Positions 46,433 through 55,828 of a stretch of 58,671 nt of DNA are shown here, piece after piece. A model generated the notes under the pieces. The model was not told the DNA's origin. It worked only from the letters and a program-made list of their open reading frames with translations, and searched no databases. The translations under genes and the position numbers were made by a program. Each line of letters opens with the position of its first letter. Position 1 is the first letter of the stretch. Origin of the DNA: an uncultured Prevotellaceae bacterium (GTDB taxonomy: Bacteria; Bacteroidota; Bacteroidia; Bacteroidales; Bacteroidaceae); assembly GCA_945865175.1 (NCBI GenBank), contig CAMBDA010000018.1:1-58671 (forward strand). Direction: 5' to 3'.

Positions 46433-47913
46433 AGGTGCTCCTTTCTCAGGCGTGCCACCGGATAGCCGATGCTTTCCCTGTATTTGGCCACTGTGCGCCG
46501 GGCCACGTCGTAGCCTTTGCCCTGGAGCATGGCCGACAGTTGCTCGTCGCTGTAAGGGCGGCGCTTGTCTTCGTTGTCGAGAATGTCCTGGATGACGGCC
46601 TTCACCTTCTTTACCGACACCTCACTGCCGTCCTTTTTCACACTGCTCGAGAAGAACCACTTCAGGGGGATGGTGCCATAGGCGGTCTGCACGTATTTGC
46701 TGGTGCACACACGGCTCACCGTGCTGATGTCGAGCCCTGTCTGCTGTGACACGTCTTCCAGCCGCATGGGATGGAGCGACATCTCGTCGCCGTCCAGAAA
46801 ATAATCGTGCTGCAGGCGGATGATGGCCTGCATGGTGCGCACCATGCTGTCGCGCCTCTGCTGCAGAGCCTTGACAAACAACTGTCCGCGCACCACATAT
46901 TCGCGGGTGAACTGGAGGTCCTCCTTGGCCGAGCGGCTCAGCGTCTCCCTGGATGCCTCATAGGCCGCCACCTTGTCCACCGCCTCCTGGCTCACCACCA
47001 CCTGTGGCAGGTCGCCCTCGTTGAGGGTCATGGTGATGTTGCCTTCCGTGTCGGTGTCCACGACAAAGTCGGGTGTGATATGGTTGGTGCCGTGGACCAT
47101 CGTCTCGCTCAGGGCCAGTCCCGGGCGGGGATTGAGCCGAAGCAATTCGTGCTGGAGCATGCCCACCTGGGCAGTGGAGAGCTGCATCTGCTGCTGTATC
47201 ACGTCCCAGTGCTTCTTGATGAACTCATCGTAGAAATGACGGATGACGGTGTCCATCAACCTGCGCATCTCGCCCGGTTCCCTGCGTGCTATCTGAATGA
47301 GCAGACACTCCTGCATGGAACGTGCGCCAATGCCAGGAGGGTCGAACTGCCAAATGACATGCAACACCTCCTCCACCTCTTCCGGCGTGGCGGCAATGCC
47401 CTGGTAGATTTCCAGTTCGTCGGCCAGCTGCTGTACGGGTTTGGTGAGCATACCGCTGTCCTCGAGCGACCCGATGAGATAGTCCATGATGCGCTGCTGC
47501 CTGTCGGTGAGGTCATACTCGCCCGCCTGTTCCTTCAGCCTGTCATAGAAAGTCTGCGCATCGGCCCACTCGATGTTCTCGGCCCTGGTGGTGCCGCCCG
47601 TCTGGCGAATCAGGTAATCGGGGATGTCGTCTTCCGAACTGTAATCGTCTTCGGCCCTGTAGCCGGAATCCTCATCTACGGATTGCCCCCCAGCGTCGTC
47701 GTATGGCTCCGCGTCCGGATTCTGGACCGGCATGTCCTCGGCCTTCTCCAGCCACGGGTTCTCCTGGCACTCATTCTCGATACGTCCCTTGAGTGCCTCC
47801 ACCGACATTTCGGTCAGCCGCGCCACCATCACCTGCTGTGGCGACAGCGTCTGTGTCTGCTCCATCTTCTGCTGGAGGGTTCCAGCCTGAATATTCTTCT
47901 GGTCCATATTCAT
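46429..47913 (-). CDS. rpoN: RNA polymerase sigma-54 factor
   Basis: About 494 residues from the ATG at 47913 (47907 also possible). The N-terminal glutamine-rich activator-interacting region includes LSPQQVMVARLTEM, followed by an acidic stretch (about 65-110), the core-binding domain and the HTH. The C terminus bears the diagnostic RpoN box ARRTVAKYRE. A longer frame to 47964 is excluded because the -7 box lies at 47922-47929. Sigma-54 requires an AAA+ enhancer-binding activator, and none is in the window. It heads the leftward run through PAP2 and purE to cysS and yitT. Confidence 0.95.
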   Translation of the reverse strand: MNMDQKNIQAGTLQQKMEQTQTLSPQQVMVARLTEMSVEALKGRIENECQENPWLEKAEDMPVQNPDAEPYDDAGGQSVDEDSGYRAEDDYSSEDDIPDYLIRQTGGTTRAENIEWADAQTFYDRLKEQAGEYDLTDRQQRIMDYLIGSLEDSGMLTKPVQQLADELEIYQGIAATPEEVEEVLHVIWQFDPPGIGARSMQECLLIQIARREPGEMRRLMDTVIRHFYDEFIKKHWDVIQQQMQLSTAQVGMLQHELLRLNPRPGLALSETMVHGTNHITPDFVVDTDTEGNITMTLNEGDLPQVVVSQEAVDKVAAYEASRETLSRSAKEDLQFTREYVVRGQLFVKALQQRRDSMVRTMQAIIRLQHDYFLDGDEMSLHPMRLEDVSQQTGLDISTVSRVCTSKYVQTAYGTIPLKWFFSSSVKKDGSEVSVKKVKAVIQDILDNEDKRRPYSDEQLSAMLQGKGYDVARRTVAKYRESIGYPVARLRKEHL

Positions 47914-47921
47914 ATTTTGCG

Positions 47922-47929
47922 CAAAGGTA
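47922..47929 (-). promoter_or_regulatory. -7 box of rpoN, almost leaderless
   Basis: TACCTTTG on the minus strand ends only 8 bases before the ATG at 47913, so the predicted transcript starts at or next to the start codon. Confidence 0.6.
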
Positions 47930-47980
47930 CGATATTTTCCGCGAAGTAGGCCTTTTTGCAGCAAGTTTTGTTGCGCTTTT

Positions 47981-48011
47981 TTTGCTGCTTCAAATTAAAT
48001 GAATAACTTTG
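47981..48011 (+). promoter_or_regulatory. promoter of the GH78 gene
   Basis: TTTG at 47981-47984, 19 bases, TAACTTTG at 48004-48011; the ATG follows at 48044. It diverges from the rpoN promoter across about 50 bases. Confidence 0.7.
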
Positions 48012-48043
48012 TGACCTAAATAACCAAAAAAACTGTTAAATCG

Positions 48044-49849
48044 ATGCATATTAAATCCTTTTTTGTGGCCACGGGCATTGCCCTGTCCGCCCACTCTCTC
48101 TCTGCATCAGCCCAGCTGAATTTCCCCCCTGCATTCGGCGGCGACACCCTTGGCATCCGTCAGGACAAGATGACACGCGCCTACATCACTCCGCGCAGGA
48201 TTGTGTGGGCCAATGGCAATGTACACAATCCGGAACTGCTGCTGCAGCCAGGTACGGGACAGACCGACATCTTCGGCAGCGGCATGTGCGTGCTCGAGAA
48301 CAAAGGCGACGAAAAGGCGTCCATCATCCTGGACTTCGGGCGTGAACTGCACGGCGGGCTGAGCCTGCTCTTCAGCAGCTGTTCGCCTGCCAAGACACCC
48401 CTTGTGCGCCTACGCTTCGGCGAATCGGTGGAAGAGACCTGTAGCGAGCTCAACACTAAGTCGCTGGTGGAGACCGGAAGCAATGAGAAGATGGACCTGA
48501 AGAACAATACCGCCACCAACGACCATGCCGTCCGCGACATGGAGTTCCTCATGCCCTATTACGGAGGCATGGAGGTGGGCAACACCGGCTACCGTTTTGT
48601 ACGCATCGACCTGCTCACCCCTGACATCACGGTCAACTTCAAGGAAGTGTCGGCTATCTTCCGCTACCGCAACATCCCCTATAGAGGCTCGTTCCGCTGC
48701 AACGACGAACGTCTCAACCAGATATGGAACACAGGAGCCTACACGGTACACCTGAACATGCAGGACTACATCTGGGACGGCATCAAGCGTGACCGCCTGA
48801 TATGGCTGGGCGACCTGCATCCCGAAACAAGCACCATCTGTCATGTCTTTGGCAGCGACGAAAGTTTCTATGCCAGCCTCGACCTGGCCTGCAAACAATA
48901 TCCCCTGCCCCAGTGGCTCAACGGCATGAGTGCCTACTCCCTGTGGTACCTGATTATACAGCACGACTGGTACATGCACAATGGCAATCTGGCCTTCCTG
49001 CAGAAGCATCGCGACTACATCACGGGCCTGGTGGACCTGGTGGACAGCAAAGTGGATGCCGAAGGCAACGACGACCTGGGAGGCGGACGCTTTCTGGACT
49101 GGCCCAGCAGCCCCAACACGGATGGCGTATGGAGCGGCTACCGCGCGCTAATCGTATGGGCCATGCAGGATGCCCAGCGGCTGTGCCAGGTACTGGGCGA
49201 CAAGGCACACGAAGAGAAGGCCGCTGCCGTGGAGGCCCGCCTGCGCAAGAAAGTGAAGGACCCCAACCACCTGAAGCAGGCAGCTGCCCTCATGGTAATG
49301 GCCGGGCTGATGGATGCCCAGAAGGCATGCAGCGACTATGTGGCTGTGGGCGGCCCCAAAGGCTTCTCCACCTTCTATGGCTATTACATGCTCCAGGCGA
49401 TGGCAAAGGCCGGACGATATGAGGAAGCCATGGACATCATCAGCAAGTTCTGGGGTGGCATGCTCGACCTGGGAGCCACCACTTTCTGGGAGGATTTCGA
49501 CCTGGACTGGACGCGCAACGCCGGCCGCATCGACGAATTTGTCCCCGAGGGGAAGGACGACATCCACGGCGATTTCGGTGCCTATTGCTATCCTGGCTTC
49601 CGCCACAGCTTCTGCCACGGATGGGCCAGCGGCCCCACAGCATGGCTGAGCCAGCATGTGCTGGGAGTGGAGGTAGTGGAGCCTGGATGCAAGAAGGTGC
49701 GCATCCAGCCGCATCTAGGCAACCTGCAATGGGTGGAAGGCACGTTCCCCACACCCAAGGGAGAGATTTACCTGCGCCACGAAAAGGGTGCCGACGGCAA
49801 GATAAAGAGTACCGTGAAACTGCCCTCAGGCATTAAAAGGGTGAAATGA
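48044..49849 (+). CDS. secreted GH78-like alpha-L-rhamnosidase
   Basis: 601 residues with a signal peptide (VATGIALSAHSLSASAQ). A beta-sandwich N-terminal part (about 25-220) precedes an (alpha/alpha)6 barrel with DYIWDGIKRDRLIWLGDLHPE, the counterpart of the GH78 active-site region, and later FWEDFDLDWTRN and HGDFGAYCYPGFRHSFCHGW (general-acid or base glutamate/aspartates). It is shorter than many GH78 enzymes (700-1100) and lacks extra modules. Removes alpha-L-rhamnose from plant or microbial glycans; precise linkage unknown. Its stop overlaps the next start (ATGATGA). Confidence 0.82.
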   Translation: MHIKSFFVATGIALSAHSLSASAQLNFPPAFGGDTLGIRQDKMTRAYITPRRIVWANGNVHNPELLLQPGTGQTDIFGSGMCVLENKGDEKASIILDFGRELHGGLSLLFSSCSPAKTPLVRLRFGESVEETCSELNTKSLVETGSNEKMDLKNNTATNDHAVRDMEFLMPYYGGMEVGNTGYRFVRIDLLTPDITVNFKEVSAIFRYRNIPYRGSFRCNDERLNQIWNTGAYTVHLNMQDYIWDGIKRDRLIWLGDLHPETSTICHVFGSDESFYASLDLACKQYPLPQWLNGMSAYSLWYLIIQHDWYMHNGNLAFLQKHRDYITGLVDLVDSKVDAEGNDDLGGGRFLDWPSSPNTDGVWSGYRALIVWAMQDAQRLCQVLGDKAHEEKAAAVEARLRKKVKDPNHLKQAAALMVMAGLMDAQKACSDYVAVGGPKGFSTFYGYYMLQAMAKAGRYEEAMDIISKFWGGMLDLGATTFWEDFDLDWTRNAGRIDEFVPEGKDDIHGDFGAYCYPGFRHSFCHGWASGPTAWLSQHVLGVEVVEPGCKKVRIQPHLGNLQWVEGTFPTPKGEIYLRHEKGADGKIKSTVKLPSGIKRVK

Positions 49850-50769
49850 TGAACCGCAGAACCTTCCTGTCCTCATCGCTCATGGCCGCCGGTGCCATGA
49901 GCGTACAGTCCGCTGCAGCCGCAGGGGACCTCACAGGGAAATGGCTGTCGGGCAAAAAATCCCAGTTCACAATGTGGCAGCTGCCCTCCTTCCGCAACGA
50001 CATCGGCAACAGTTATATTTTTCGCACGTCCACGGGCAAAGTGATAGTGATGGACGGCGGGCAAAGGTGTGAAGAGCTCACCCTCCGAGGCTTCATCGGA
50101 GCCCTGGGCGGCGAGGTGGAGGCATGGTTTGTGTCCCATCCCCACGGCGACCACATGGGTGCCCTGTGCGAGATACTCAAGAATCCGCTGGACCTCCGCA
50201 TCCGCCACATCTACCACAGCCGAATCACGGAACCTGTCATCAAGGCCGAGCCGGAAGTGTGCGAGAAGGACTGCCGTGAGTTCTACAGTCTGCTAGACAA
50301 CTGCCAGCTGGCCCAGGTGACAGACATCCAGGAGGCCGGCGGCGAATACGACTTCGATGGCATGCACCTGAAGATTCTGAGTGTGGCCAACGACTTCACC
50401 ACCAATGCCTACAACAATTCCTCCATGATCATGCGCGTGTGGGACCGCCGCAAGAGCATCCTTTTCCTGGGCGATGCTGGGGTGGAATGCGGGCGCAAGG
50501 CCCTGGAAGGCCCCTACCGCCAGTATCTCGACAGCGAATACGTGCAGATGGCCCACCACGGACAGAACGGATGCGACGAACATTTCTATCGCTCCATCAA
50601 GTTTCGTGCCTGCCTGTGGAGCACGCCCCTATGGGTGTGGAACAACGACCAGGGAAAGGGCTTCAACACCGGCATCCTGCGCACTTTCGACACACGTGTA
50701 TGGATGGACCGCCTGCTCATCAAGGAGCACCATGTGAGCTGTGTGGAAGGTATCTTCCGGCTCGACTGA
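49846..50769 (+). CDS. exported metallo-beta-lactamase-fold hydrolase (ComEC/Rec2-like)
   Basis: 307 residues. The N terminus NRRTFLSSSLMAAGAM fits a twin-arginine (Tat) signal. The metal motif is HPHGDHMGAL, and further ligands follow in LFLGDAG and QMAHHGQNG. The MBL-fold arrangement resembles the competence-like ComEC C-terminal hydrolases. Translationally coupled to the GH78 gene (start 49846, or 49849), suggesting a joint role, perhaps on a sugar ester or lactone (speculative). Confidence 0.8.
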   Translation: MMNRRTFLSSSLMAAGAMSVQSAAAAGDLTGKWLSGKKSQFTMWQLPSFRNDIGNSYIFRTSTGKVIVMDGGQRCEELTLRGFIGALGGEVEAWFVSHPHGDHMGALCEILKNPLDLRIRHIYHSRITEPVIKAEPEVCEKDCREFYSLLDNCQLAQVTDIQEAGGEYDFDGMHLKILSVANDFTTNAYNNSSMIMRVWDRRKSILFLGDAGVECGRKALEGPYRQYLDSEYVQMAHHGQNGCDEHFYRSIKFRACLWSTPLWVWNNDQGKGFNTGILRTFDTRVWMDRLLIKEHHVSCVEGIFRLD

Positions 50770-50859
50770 GCTCCTTCAGCAGGATTCCCTTGGGCTACCG
50801 GGGGCATTTGCGGATGAGGATCTCTCCGGGCGGCGATCCACTCCCGCTTATACGACATT

Positions 50860-51386
50860 TGAACCATATAACATGCAACGAGACGGGAAAGGCTGCACTG
50901 GTGAAGATGGATGCCCGCACGGGTGATGTGTTGTGGAGGTATCCGCTAGGTGCGTCGGTGCGCAACAGCATTGCCATTGAGGGGGGAAAGGTGCTGGCAC
51001 AGGACATGCACAGACAGCTGTATGCCGTAGATGCGGAAACGGGAACGGTAAGCTGGAAAAAGGATTTGGAGATAGGCGTTGTGCCTCCGCTCAACGACGG
51101 ACTTGTGGCTTCGCAGGGAGTGGTATATGCCGGCACGGGCAAGATGCTGTGGGCATCCTACATCGGCAACCGTCCGTCAACGGTCGAAACCAGTCCGCTT
51201 GTGGCAGGTGGCATTGTCTACGTGGGTGCCTCGGACGGCGTAATCTATGCTCTGGATGCAGCCAAGGGGACACTCTTGTGGAAACATGCGACAGGAGTGC
51301 CCGTGTTCGCGTCGATGGCTGTTTCGGGCAACTGCCTGTATGCGGCCGACTTTTCGGGAAACGTGTATGGATTTGCCTGTGAGTGA
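50860..51386 (+). pseudogene. truncated PQQ-type beta-propeller protein
   Basis: Only the C-terminal repeats of a propeller remain: KMDARTGDVLWRYPLG, YAVDAETGTVSWKKDL, YVGASDGVIYALDAAKGTLL and YAADFSGNVYGFACE. There is no start codon, signal peptide or promoter of its own; the frame opens within the preceding gene. Full-length relatives often carry a metallophosphoesterase domain upstream. The junction with intergenic sequence is near 50780-50870. Confidence 0.65.
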
Positions 51387-51391
51387 GCCAC

Positions 51392-52333
51392 CTACTGATT
51401 TCCTTTTTTTCGGATGTTGCGGGGATGATGCTCCAGGATTTCTTCGCGCAGGTGGCTGCGGTCCACATGCATGTAGATTTCCGTGGTGCTGATGTCCTCG
51501 TGGCCCAGCATGGCCTGAATGGCACGCAGGTTGGCCCCTCCCTGTAGCAGGTGGGTGGCAAAGCTGTGACGGAAGGTGTGGGGGCTGATGGGCTTCTCTA
51601 TACCGGCCAGGGCCGCATACTGCTTGATGTAGACAAAGAGGCTGATACGACTCAGGTGCTTGCCGCGGGTGGTGGACACAAACACATAGTCCTGCTCCCC
51701 CGGCTGCACCTTGATGTGCTGCCGCACCACAAACCATTCCCGCAGGCGGTCGATGGCCTGCGGGCAAATGGGCACCAGCCGTTCCTTGCTGCCCTTCCCC
51801 ATCACCCGGATGAAACCCTCCTCCAGATGCAGGCTCGTGATGAGCAGCCCGCACAGTTCGCTGATGCGCAGGCCACAACCATAGAGGACCTCCAGGATGG
51901 CCAGGTCGCGCACGCCCTCGGGCTTGCTCAGGTCTACGGCCGCCTCGATGCGCTCTATCTCCTCCAGCGAAAGCACCGTGGGCAGATGTTTCCCTATCTG
52001 CGGACTCTCCAGCAGTTCCGTAGGGTCGGTGTCTATCTCTTTTTCCAGCAGCAGAAACCGGTAGAACGACCGCACGCCGCTGAGCACCCGTGCCGTGCTT
52101 CGGGGTGTGATGCCGCTGTCGCGGAGCTGGCCCGCAAAGAGGTCCAGCTGCTCCAGTGTCACACATCTGAAGTCGATGCCCTGGTCAGCATAGAAGTTGA
52201 TGAGCTTCTGCAGATCCTTCACGTATGCATCCAAGGTGTTCTTGGAGTAGGAACGCTCCATCTGGAGGTACATAATATAGCGTCGGATGATGTTTTTATC
52301 CACAATTCCGCAGTTGGTTATCTCATATTTCAT
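51392..52333 (-). CDS. xerD: tyrosine recombinase XerD
   Basis: 313 residues, typical length. An N-terminal SAM-like core-binding domain (about 10-95) is followed by the catalytic domain with the conserved set: Arg in GCGLRISELCGL, Lys in GKGSKERLVP, HTFRHSFATHLL (His-x-x-Arg), LGHEDIS (His) and Tyr in TTEIYMHVD. XerC/XerD resolve chromosome dimers at dif. Its location opposite aroQ and away from the accessory region favours a housekeeping recombinase over an integrase. Confidence 0.92.
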   Translation of the reverse strand: MKYEITNCGIVDKNIIRRYIMYLQMERSYSKNTLDAYVKDLQKLINFYADQGIDFRCVTLEQLDLFAGQLRDSGITPRSTARVLSGVRSFYRFLLLEKEIDTDPTELLESPQIGKHLPTVLSLEEIERIEAAVDLSKPEGVRDLAILEVLYGCGLRISELCGLLITSLHLEEGFIRVMGKGSKERLVPICPQAIDRLREWFVVRQHIKVQPGEQDYVFVSTTRGKHLSRISLFVYIKQYAALAGIEKPISPHTFRHSFATHLLQGGANLRAIQAMLGHEDISTTEIYMHVDRSHLREEILEHHPRNIRKKGNQ

Positions 52334-52343
52334 AAATTATTGT

Positions 52344-52365
52344 TATCTTTGCAATCACAAAGTTA
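52344..52365. promoter_or_regulatory. divergent -7 boxes of aroQ and xerD
   Basis: TATCTTTG (52344-52351, plus strand) serves aroQ; TAACTTTG on the minus strand (52365-52358) serves xerD, with a second box TAATTTTG just upstream (52373-52366). Only six bases separate the opposing boxes, so the promoters overlap fully. -33 elements are not obvious. Confidence 0.6.
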
Positions 52366-52375
52366 CAAAATTATT

Positions 52376-52810
52376 ATGAGAATCCAAATTATCAATGGCC
52401 CAAACCTTAATTTATTGGGCATCCGCGAACCCGGAATCTATGGCAAGCGGGCGTGGGAAGACTATCTGAAGGACCTGCGCACACGCTATCCCCACGTGCG
52501 CATCGATTATTACCAGAGCAATCTGGAGGGTGAGATTATCAACAAAATACAGGAGGTGGGATTCGACAGGGACGGCATTGTGCTGAACGCCGGTGCCTAC
52601 ACCCACACCAGCGTGGCCATTCTGGATGCCATCAAGAGCGTGAACACCCCCACCGTGGAGGTGCATATCAGCAATATACACCAGCGTGAGGAGTTTCGCC
52701 ACCACAGCATGATCAGCCTGGGCTGCATGGGTGTAATCTGCGGCTTCGGACTGGACAGCTACCGCCTGGCCATCGAGGCCATCCTCACCAAGTCGGAGGC
52801 CGACGAGTGA
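52376..52810 (+). CDS. aroQ: type II 3-dehydroquinate dehydratase
   Basis: 144 residues. The motifs INGPNLNLLGIREPGIYG (with the catalytic Tyr), YYQSNLEGEIINKIQ, LNAGAYTHTSVAI and VEVHISNIHQREEFRHHS (catalytic His) identify the dodecameric type II enzyme, which dehydrates 3-dehydroquinate in the shikimate pathway. The start at 52376 follows its promoter by 25 bases. The stop overlaps the next gene as GTGA. Confidence 0.96.
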   Translation: MRIQIINGPNLNLLGIREPGIYGKRAWEDYLKDLRTRYPHVRIDYYQSNLEGEIINKIQEVGFDRDGIVLNAGAYTHTSVAILDAIKSVNTPTVEVHISNIHQREEFRHHSMISLGCMGVICGFGLDSYRLAIEAILTKSEADE

Positions 52811-53448
52811 GCGACGGGCTGGACGAATACATCCTCCGCCACATAGATGCCGAGGGCAACTACCTGCATGCCCTGTGGCGCGACACGCAGCTGCGTCTGG
52901 CCTACGGGCAGATGGCCAGCGGACACCTGCAGGGCCGTATGCTGAAGATGCTGGTGCGCATGATACGTCCCCGCAGGCTGCTCGAGCTGGGCACCTTCAG
53001 CGGATACAGTGCACTGAGCATGGCCGAGGGGCTGGAGGACGGGGCCGAACTGCACACAGTGGAGGTATTCGACGAACTGGAGGACTTTCTGCGCCAATGG
53101 ATTGGGGGCAGCCCATGGGCCGACCGCATCCATCTGCACATCGGTGACGCACTCGACATCGTACCGCGCATGGACATGGTGTGGGACATGGTGTTCGTGG
53201 ATGCCGACAAACGACACTATGCCGACTATTACCGCATGCTCATGCCCCGCATCCGTCCGGGCGGCTATCTGATTGCCGACAACACACTGTGGTACGGCCA
53301 TGTGCTGGAGCAGCATCCCCGCGAGAGCGACCTGCAGACCCGTGGCATACAGGCCTTCAACGACATGGTGGCGGCCGACCCGCATGTGGAAAAGGTGATT
53401 CTGCCCCTGCGTGACGGCTTGACAGTCATCCGCAAGAAGGAATCCTGA
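52807..53448 (+). CDS. class I SAM-dependent O-methyltransferase
   Basis: 213 residues beginning with GTG at 52807, which overlaps the aroQ stop. Motif I LLELGTFSGYSALSMA, acidic ligand HTVEVFDE, and the metal/active-site FVDADKRHYADYY and IADNTLWYG place it in the catechol O-methyltransferase-like (Methyltransf_3) family. The natural substrate is unknown. Coupled to aroQ and followed 29 bases later by rbfA. Confidence 0.9.
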   Translation: MSDGLDEYILRHIDAEGNYLHALWRDTQLRLAYGQMASGHLQGRMLKMLVRMIRPRRLLELGTFSGYSALSMAEGLEDGAELHTVEVFDELEDFLRQWIGGSPWADRIHLHIGDALDIVPRMDMVWDMVFVDADKRHYADYYRMLMPRIRPGGYLIADNTLWYGHVLEQHPRESDLQTRGIQAFNDMVAADPHVEKVILPLRDGLTVIRKKES

Positions 53449-53477
53449 GGTACAATAAATACATATATATAAGAATT

Positions 53478-53813
53478 ATGGAAACGACAAGACAAAACAA
53501 GATAGCACGGCTCATACAAAAGGAGCTGAGCGACATCTTCCAGAAGCAGACAAGCGCCATGCGCGGTGTGCTGGTGAGCGTGAGCGCCTGCCGCATCAGC
53601 CCCGACCTGAGCATCTGCAGGGCCTATCTGAGCGTTTTCCCCAGCGAACGCGCCCAGGAGATTGTGAAGAATATCAACGACAACCAGCGCCAAGTGCGCT
53701 ACGAACTGGGCACACGTGTGGGCAAGCAGTTGCGTATCATCCCCGAGCTGAAGTTCTTCGTGGATGACTCGCTCGACTATGTGGCGCATATCGACGAATT
53801 GCTGAAAAAGTGA
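53478..53813 (+). CDS. rbfA: ribosome-binding factor A
   Basis: 111 residues. The KH-like fold begins RQNKIARLIQKELSDIFQK, with SVSACRISPDLSICRAYLSV and VRYELGTRVGKQLRIIPELK matching RbfA, which assists maturation of the 16S rRNA 5' end in the 30S subunit. An AT-rich leader (ACATATATATAAG) rather than a Shine-Dalgarno site precedes the start. The stop overlaps the next start (GTGA). Confidence 0.95.
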   Translation: METTRQNKIARLIQKELSDIFQKQTSAMRGVLVSVSACRISPDLSICRAYLSVFPSERAQEIVKNINDNQRQVRYELGTRVGKQLRIIPELKFFVDDSLDYVAHIDELLKK

Positions 53814-55036
53814 ACTGGACCCTCTTCTTTGCACGGCGATACCTGTTCAGCCGCAAGAGCCACCATGCCATCAACATCATCTCGGCCATATCGGTAGTGG
53901 GAGTGGCCGTGGCCACAGCGGCCATGGTGTGTACGCTCAGTGTGTTCAATGGCTTCCAGGACCTGGTGGCCGACCTCTTCACGGCCTTCGACCCGCAGCT
54001 GCGCGTGTCCATGGCCAAGGGAAGGGAGGCCGACAGTACCGACCCGCGCCTGCTGGAGTTGCAGCAGTGGCCCCAGGTGGCTGTGTACACGCCCGTGGTG
54101 GAGGACCAGGCCCTGGTGGTGCGCGACGGCCGCCAGATGGTGGTCACCATCAAGGGGGTGGATGACAACTACATGCAGCAGGCCGGACTGGACAAACTCC
54201 TGTATGGCGACGGCTCCTTTGCCCTGCACGCCGATGTGCTGGAGTATGGCGTACTGGGCATCCAGCTGGCCAACCAGCTGGGGCTCGGCACCTCGTTTGC
54301 CGACCCACTACAGGTGTATGCCCCGCGCAAGGGCGAGCGTGTGAACATGGCCAATCCGCTCTCTTCCTTCAATCACGACGAGCTGCAGAGCCCGGGCGTG
54401 GTGTTCATGGTGAGGCAGTCCAAGTACGATGCCAACTACATCATCACCAGCATCGGCTTTGCCCGACGGCTTTTCGACCGCCCGGGCAAGGTGACAGCCA
54501 TAGAACTTCGCCTGAAGGGCGGCACCGACATCCAGGAGGCCAAGCAGCAGATACGCCAGATGCTGGGCCCCGACTTCCTGGTGCAGGACCGCTATGAGCA
54601 GCAGGAGGATGTATTTCGCATCATGCTGGTGGAGAAGTTCATCTCCTACCTCTTCCTCACCTTCATCCTGCTGGTGGCCTGCTTCAATATCATAGGGTCG
54701 CTGTCCATGCTGATGATCGACAAGAAGGCCGATGTGGTTACACTGCGCAGCATGGGAGCAGACAAGGGCCAGATAAGCAGCATCTTCATGCACGAGGGGC
54801 GGCTCATCAGCCTGGTGGGAGCCGTGGCAGGCATACTTGTAGGTGTGTTGCTCTGCTGGCTTCAGCAGACCTTCGGTTTCGTATCGATGGGAAAGACCGC
54901 CGGCTCCTTCATCGTGGAAGCCTATCCGGTGAGCGTACACCCCACCGACATCCTGCTGGTGTTTGCCACCGTGGTGATCGTGGGGTGGCTGACAGTCTTC
55001 TTCCCCGTCCGCTATCTGCAGAACCGCCTGCTCTAA
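53810..55036 (+). CDS. LolC/LolE-type ABC transporter permease
   Basis: 408 residues beginning GTG at 53810. An N-terminal transmembrane helix (about 20-45, INIISAISVVGVAVATAAMV), a large periplasmic MacB-like domain (about 45-265) and three C-terminal helices with the FtsX core (FLTFILLVACFNIIGSLSML, then LVGAVAGILVGVLLCW) match lipoprotein-releasing permeases. In Bacteroidetes a single protein may replace the LolC/LolE pair. The ATPase LolD is not adjacent. Coupled to rbfA by the GTGA overlap. Confidence 0.88.
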   Translation: MNWTLFFARRYLFSRKSHHAINIISAISVVGVAVATAAMVCTLSVFNGFQDLVADLFTAFDPQLRVSMAKGREADSTDPRLLELQQWPQVAVYTPVVEDQALVVRDGRQMVVTIKGVDDNYMQQAGLDKLLYGDGSFALHADVLEYGVLGIQLANQLGLGTSFADPLQVYAPRKGERVNMANPLSSFNHDELQSPGVVFMVRQSKYDANYIITSIGFARRLFDRPGKVTAIELRLKGGTDIQEAKQQIRQMLGPDFLVQDRYEQQEDVFRIMLVEKFISYLFLTFILLVACFNIIGSLSMLMIDKKADVVTLRSMGADKGQISSIFMHEGRLISLVGAVAGILVGVLLCWLQQTFGFVSMGKTAGSFIVEAYPVSVHPTDILLVFATVVIVGWLTVFFPVRYLQNRLL

Positions 55037-55078
55037 ACGGTCACACCTCATTGAATCTCTCTAAAAAACATTACAGTC

Positions 55079-55600
55079 ATGACGCGAGAGGAAACAGTCC
55101 TGAACTATCTGAGGGGACATCAGATTCCCTTCCAGTGCTACCACCACCCCGAAGGAAAGACCATCGAGGAAGCCAAGCGGTGGTGGCACGATGACGGCAG
55201 CGTGCATTGCAAGAACCTCTTCTTCCGCAACCACAAGGGCAACAAGCACTATCTGGTGTGTTTCCATTGCGACCACGACCTGGACATCCACGACCTGGAG
55301 CACCGACTCAAGCAGTCGCTTGTGGCGCAGGGCCTGCCTTCTTGCGGCAAGCTGTCGTTTGCCTCTCCCGAGCGCATGCAGCGCTATCTGGGGCTGGAGC
55401 CGGGCAGTGTGTCGCCCTTCGGGCTCATCAACGACACCGACAACCACGTCCATCTCTTCCTCGACAGCCACCTGCAGCAGGCCTCATCCCTTTCCTTCCA
55501 TCCCAACGATTGCAGAGGCACGGTAGTAATCAGCCGGCCCGATTTCCAGCGTTATCTGGAGTGCGTGGGAAATACGTATGAGTATATCTCGCTCTACTAG
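55079..55600 (+). CDS. YbaK/ProX family aminoacyl-tRNA deacylase
   Basis: 173 residues. Opens with FQCYHHPEGKTIEEAKRWW and contains the family motif HCKNLFFRNHKGNKHYLVC (with the functional Lys) and LINDTDNHVHLFLD, as in prolyl-tRNA editing proteins that hydrolyse Ala-tRNA-Pro in trans. The window also has tRNA-Pro(GGG). It lies 42 bases after the permease gene and could be on the same transcript. Confidence 0.88.
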   Translation: MTREETVLNYLRGHQIPFQCYHHPEGKTIEEAKRWWHDDGSVHCKNLFFRNHKGNKHYLVCFHCDHDLDIHDLEHRLKQSLVAQGLPSCGKLSFASPERMQRYLGLEPGSVSPFGLINDTDNHVHLFLDSHLQQASSLSFHPNDCRGTVVISRPDFQRYLECVGNTYEYISLY

Positions 55601-55828
55601 AAAAGGGCAGAACTTTCATATTATCAGCCGTTTAGTCGTTTTTGTGGGATTATATTCCAAAAGGCTCCTTTCACGCCAAACCTGCCTGCTGTTCTATGAT
55701 TTTCTTCTAGCATGGTTTTATGCCTGATTTGTCAAGTTTACCCTCGTTGTGATGATGACGGAAAGATAGCCATGAAACAGGAAGGCAAAGATTCAGAACC
55801 ACATGTTCCACAAGAATTTTCACAACAC

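Noticed and set aside
51392..52333. XerD-like gene as an island integrase
   Set aside because: It has housekeeping length and context, a tRNA or attachment site is not adjacent, and the accessory region is 13 kb away.
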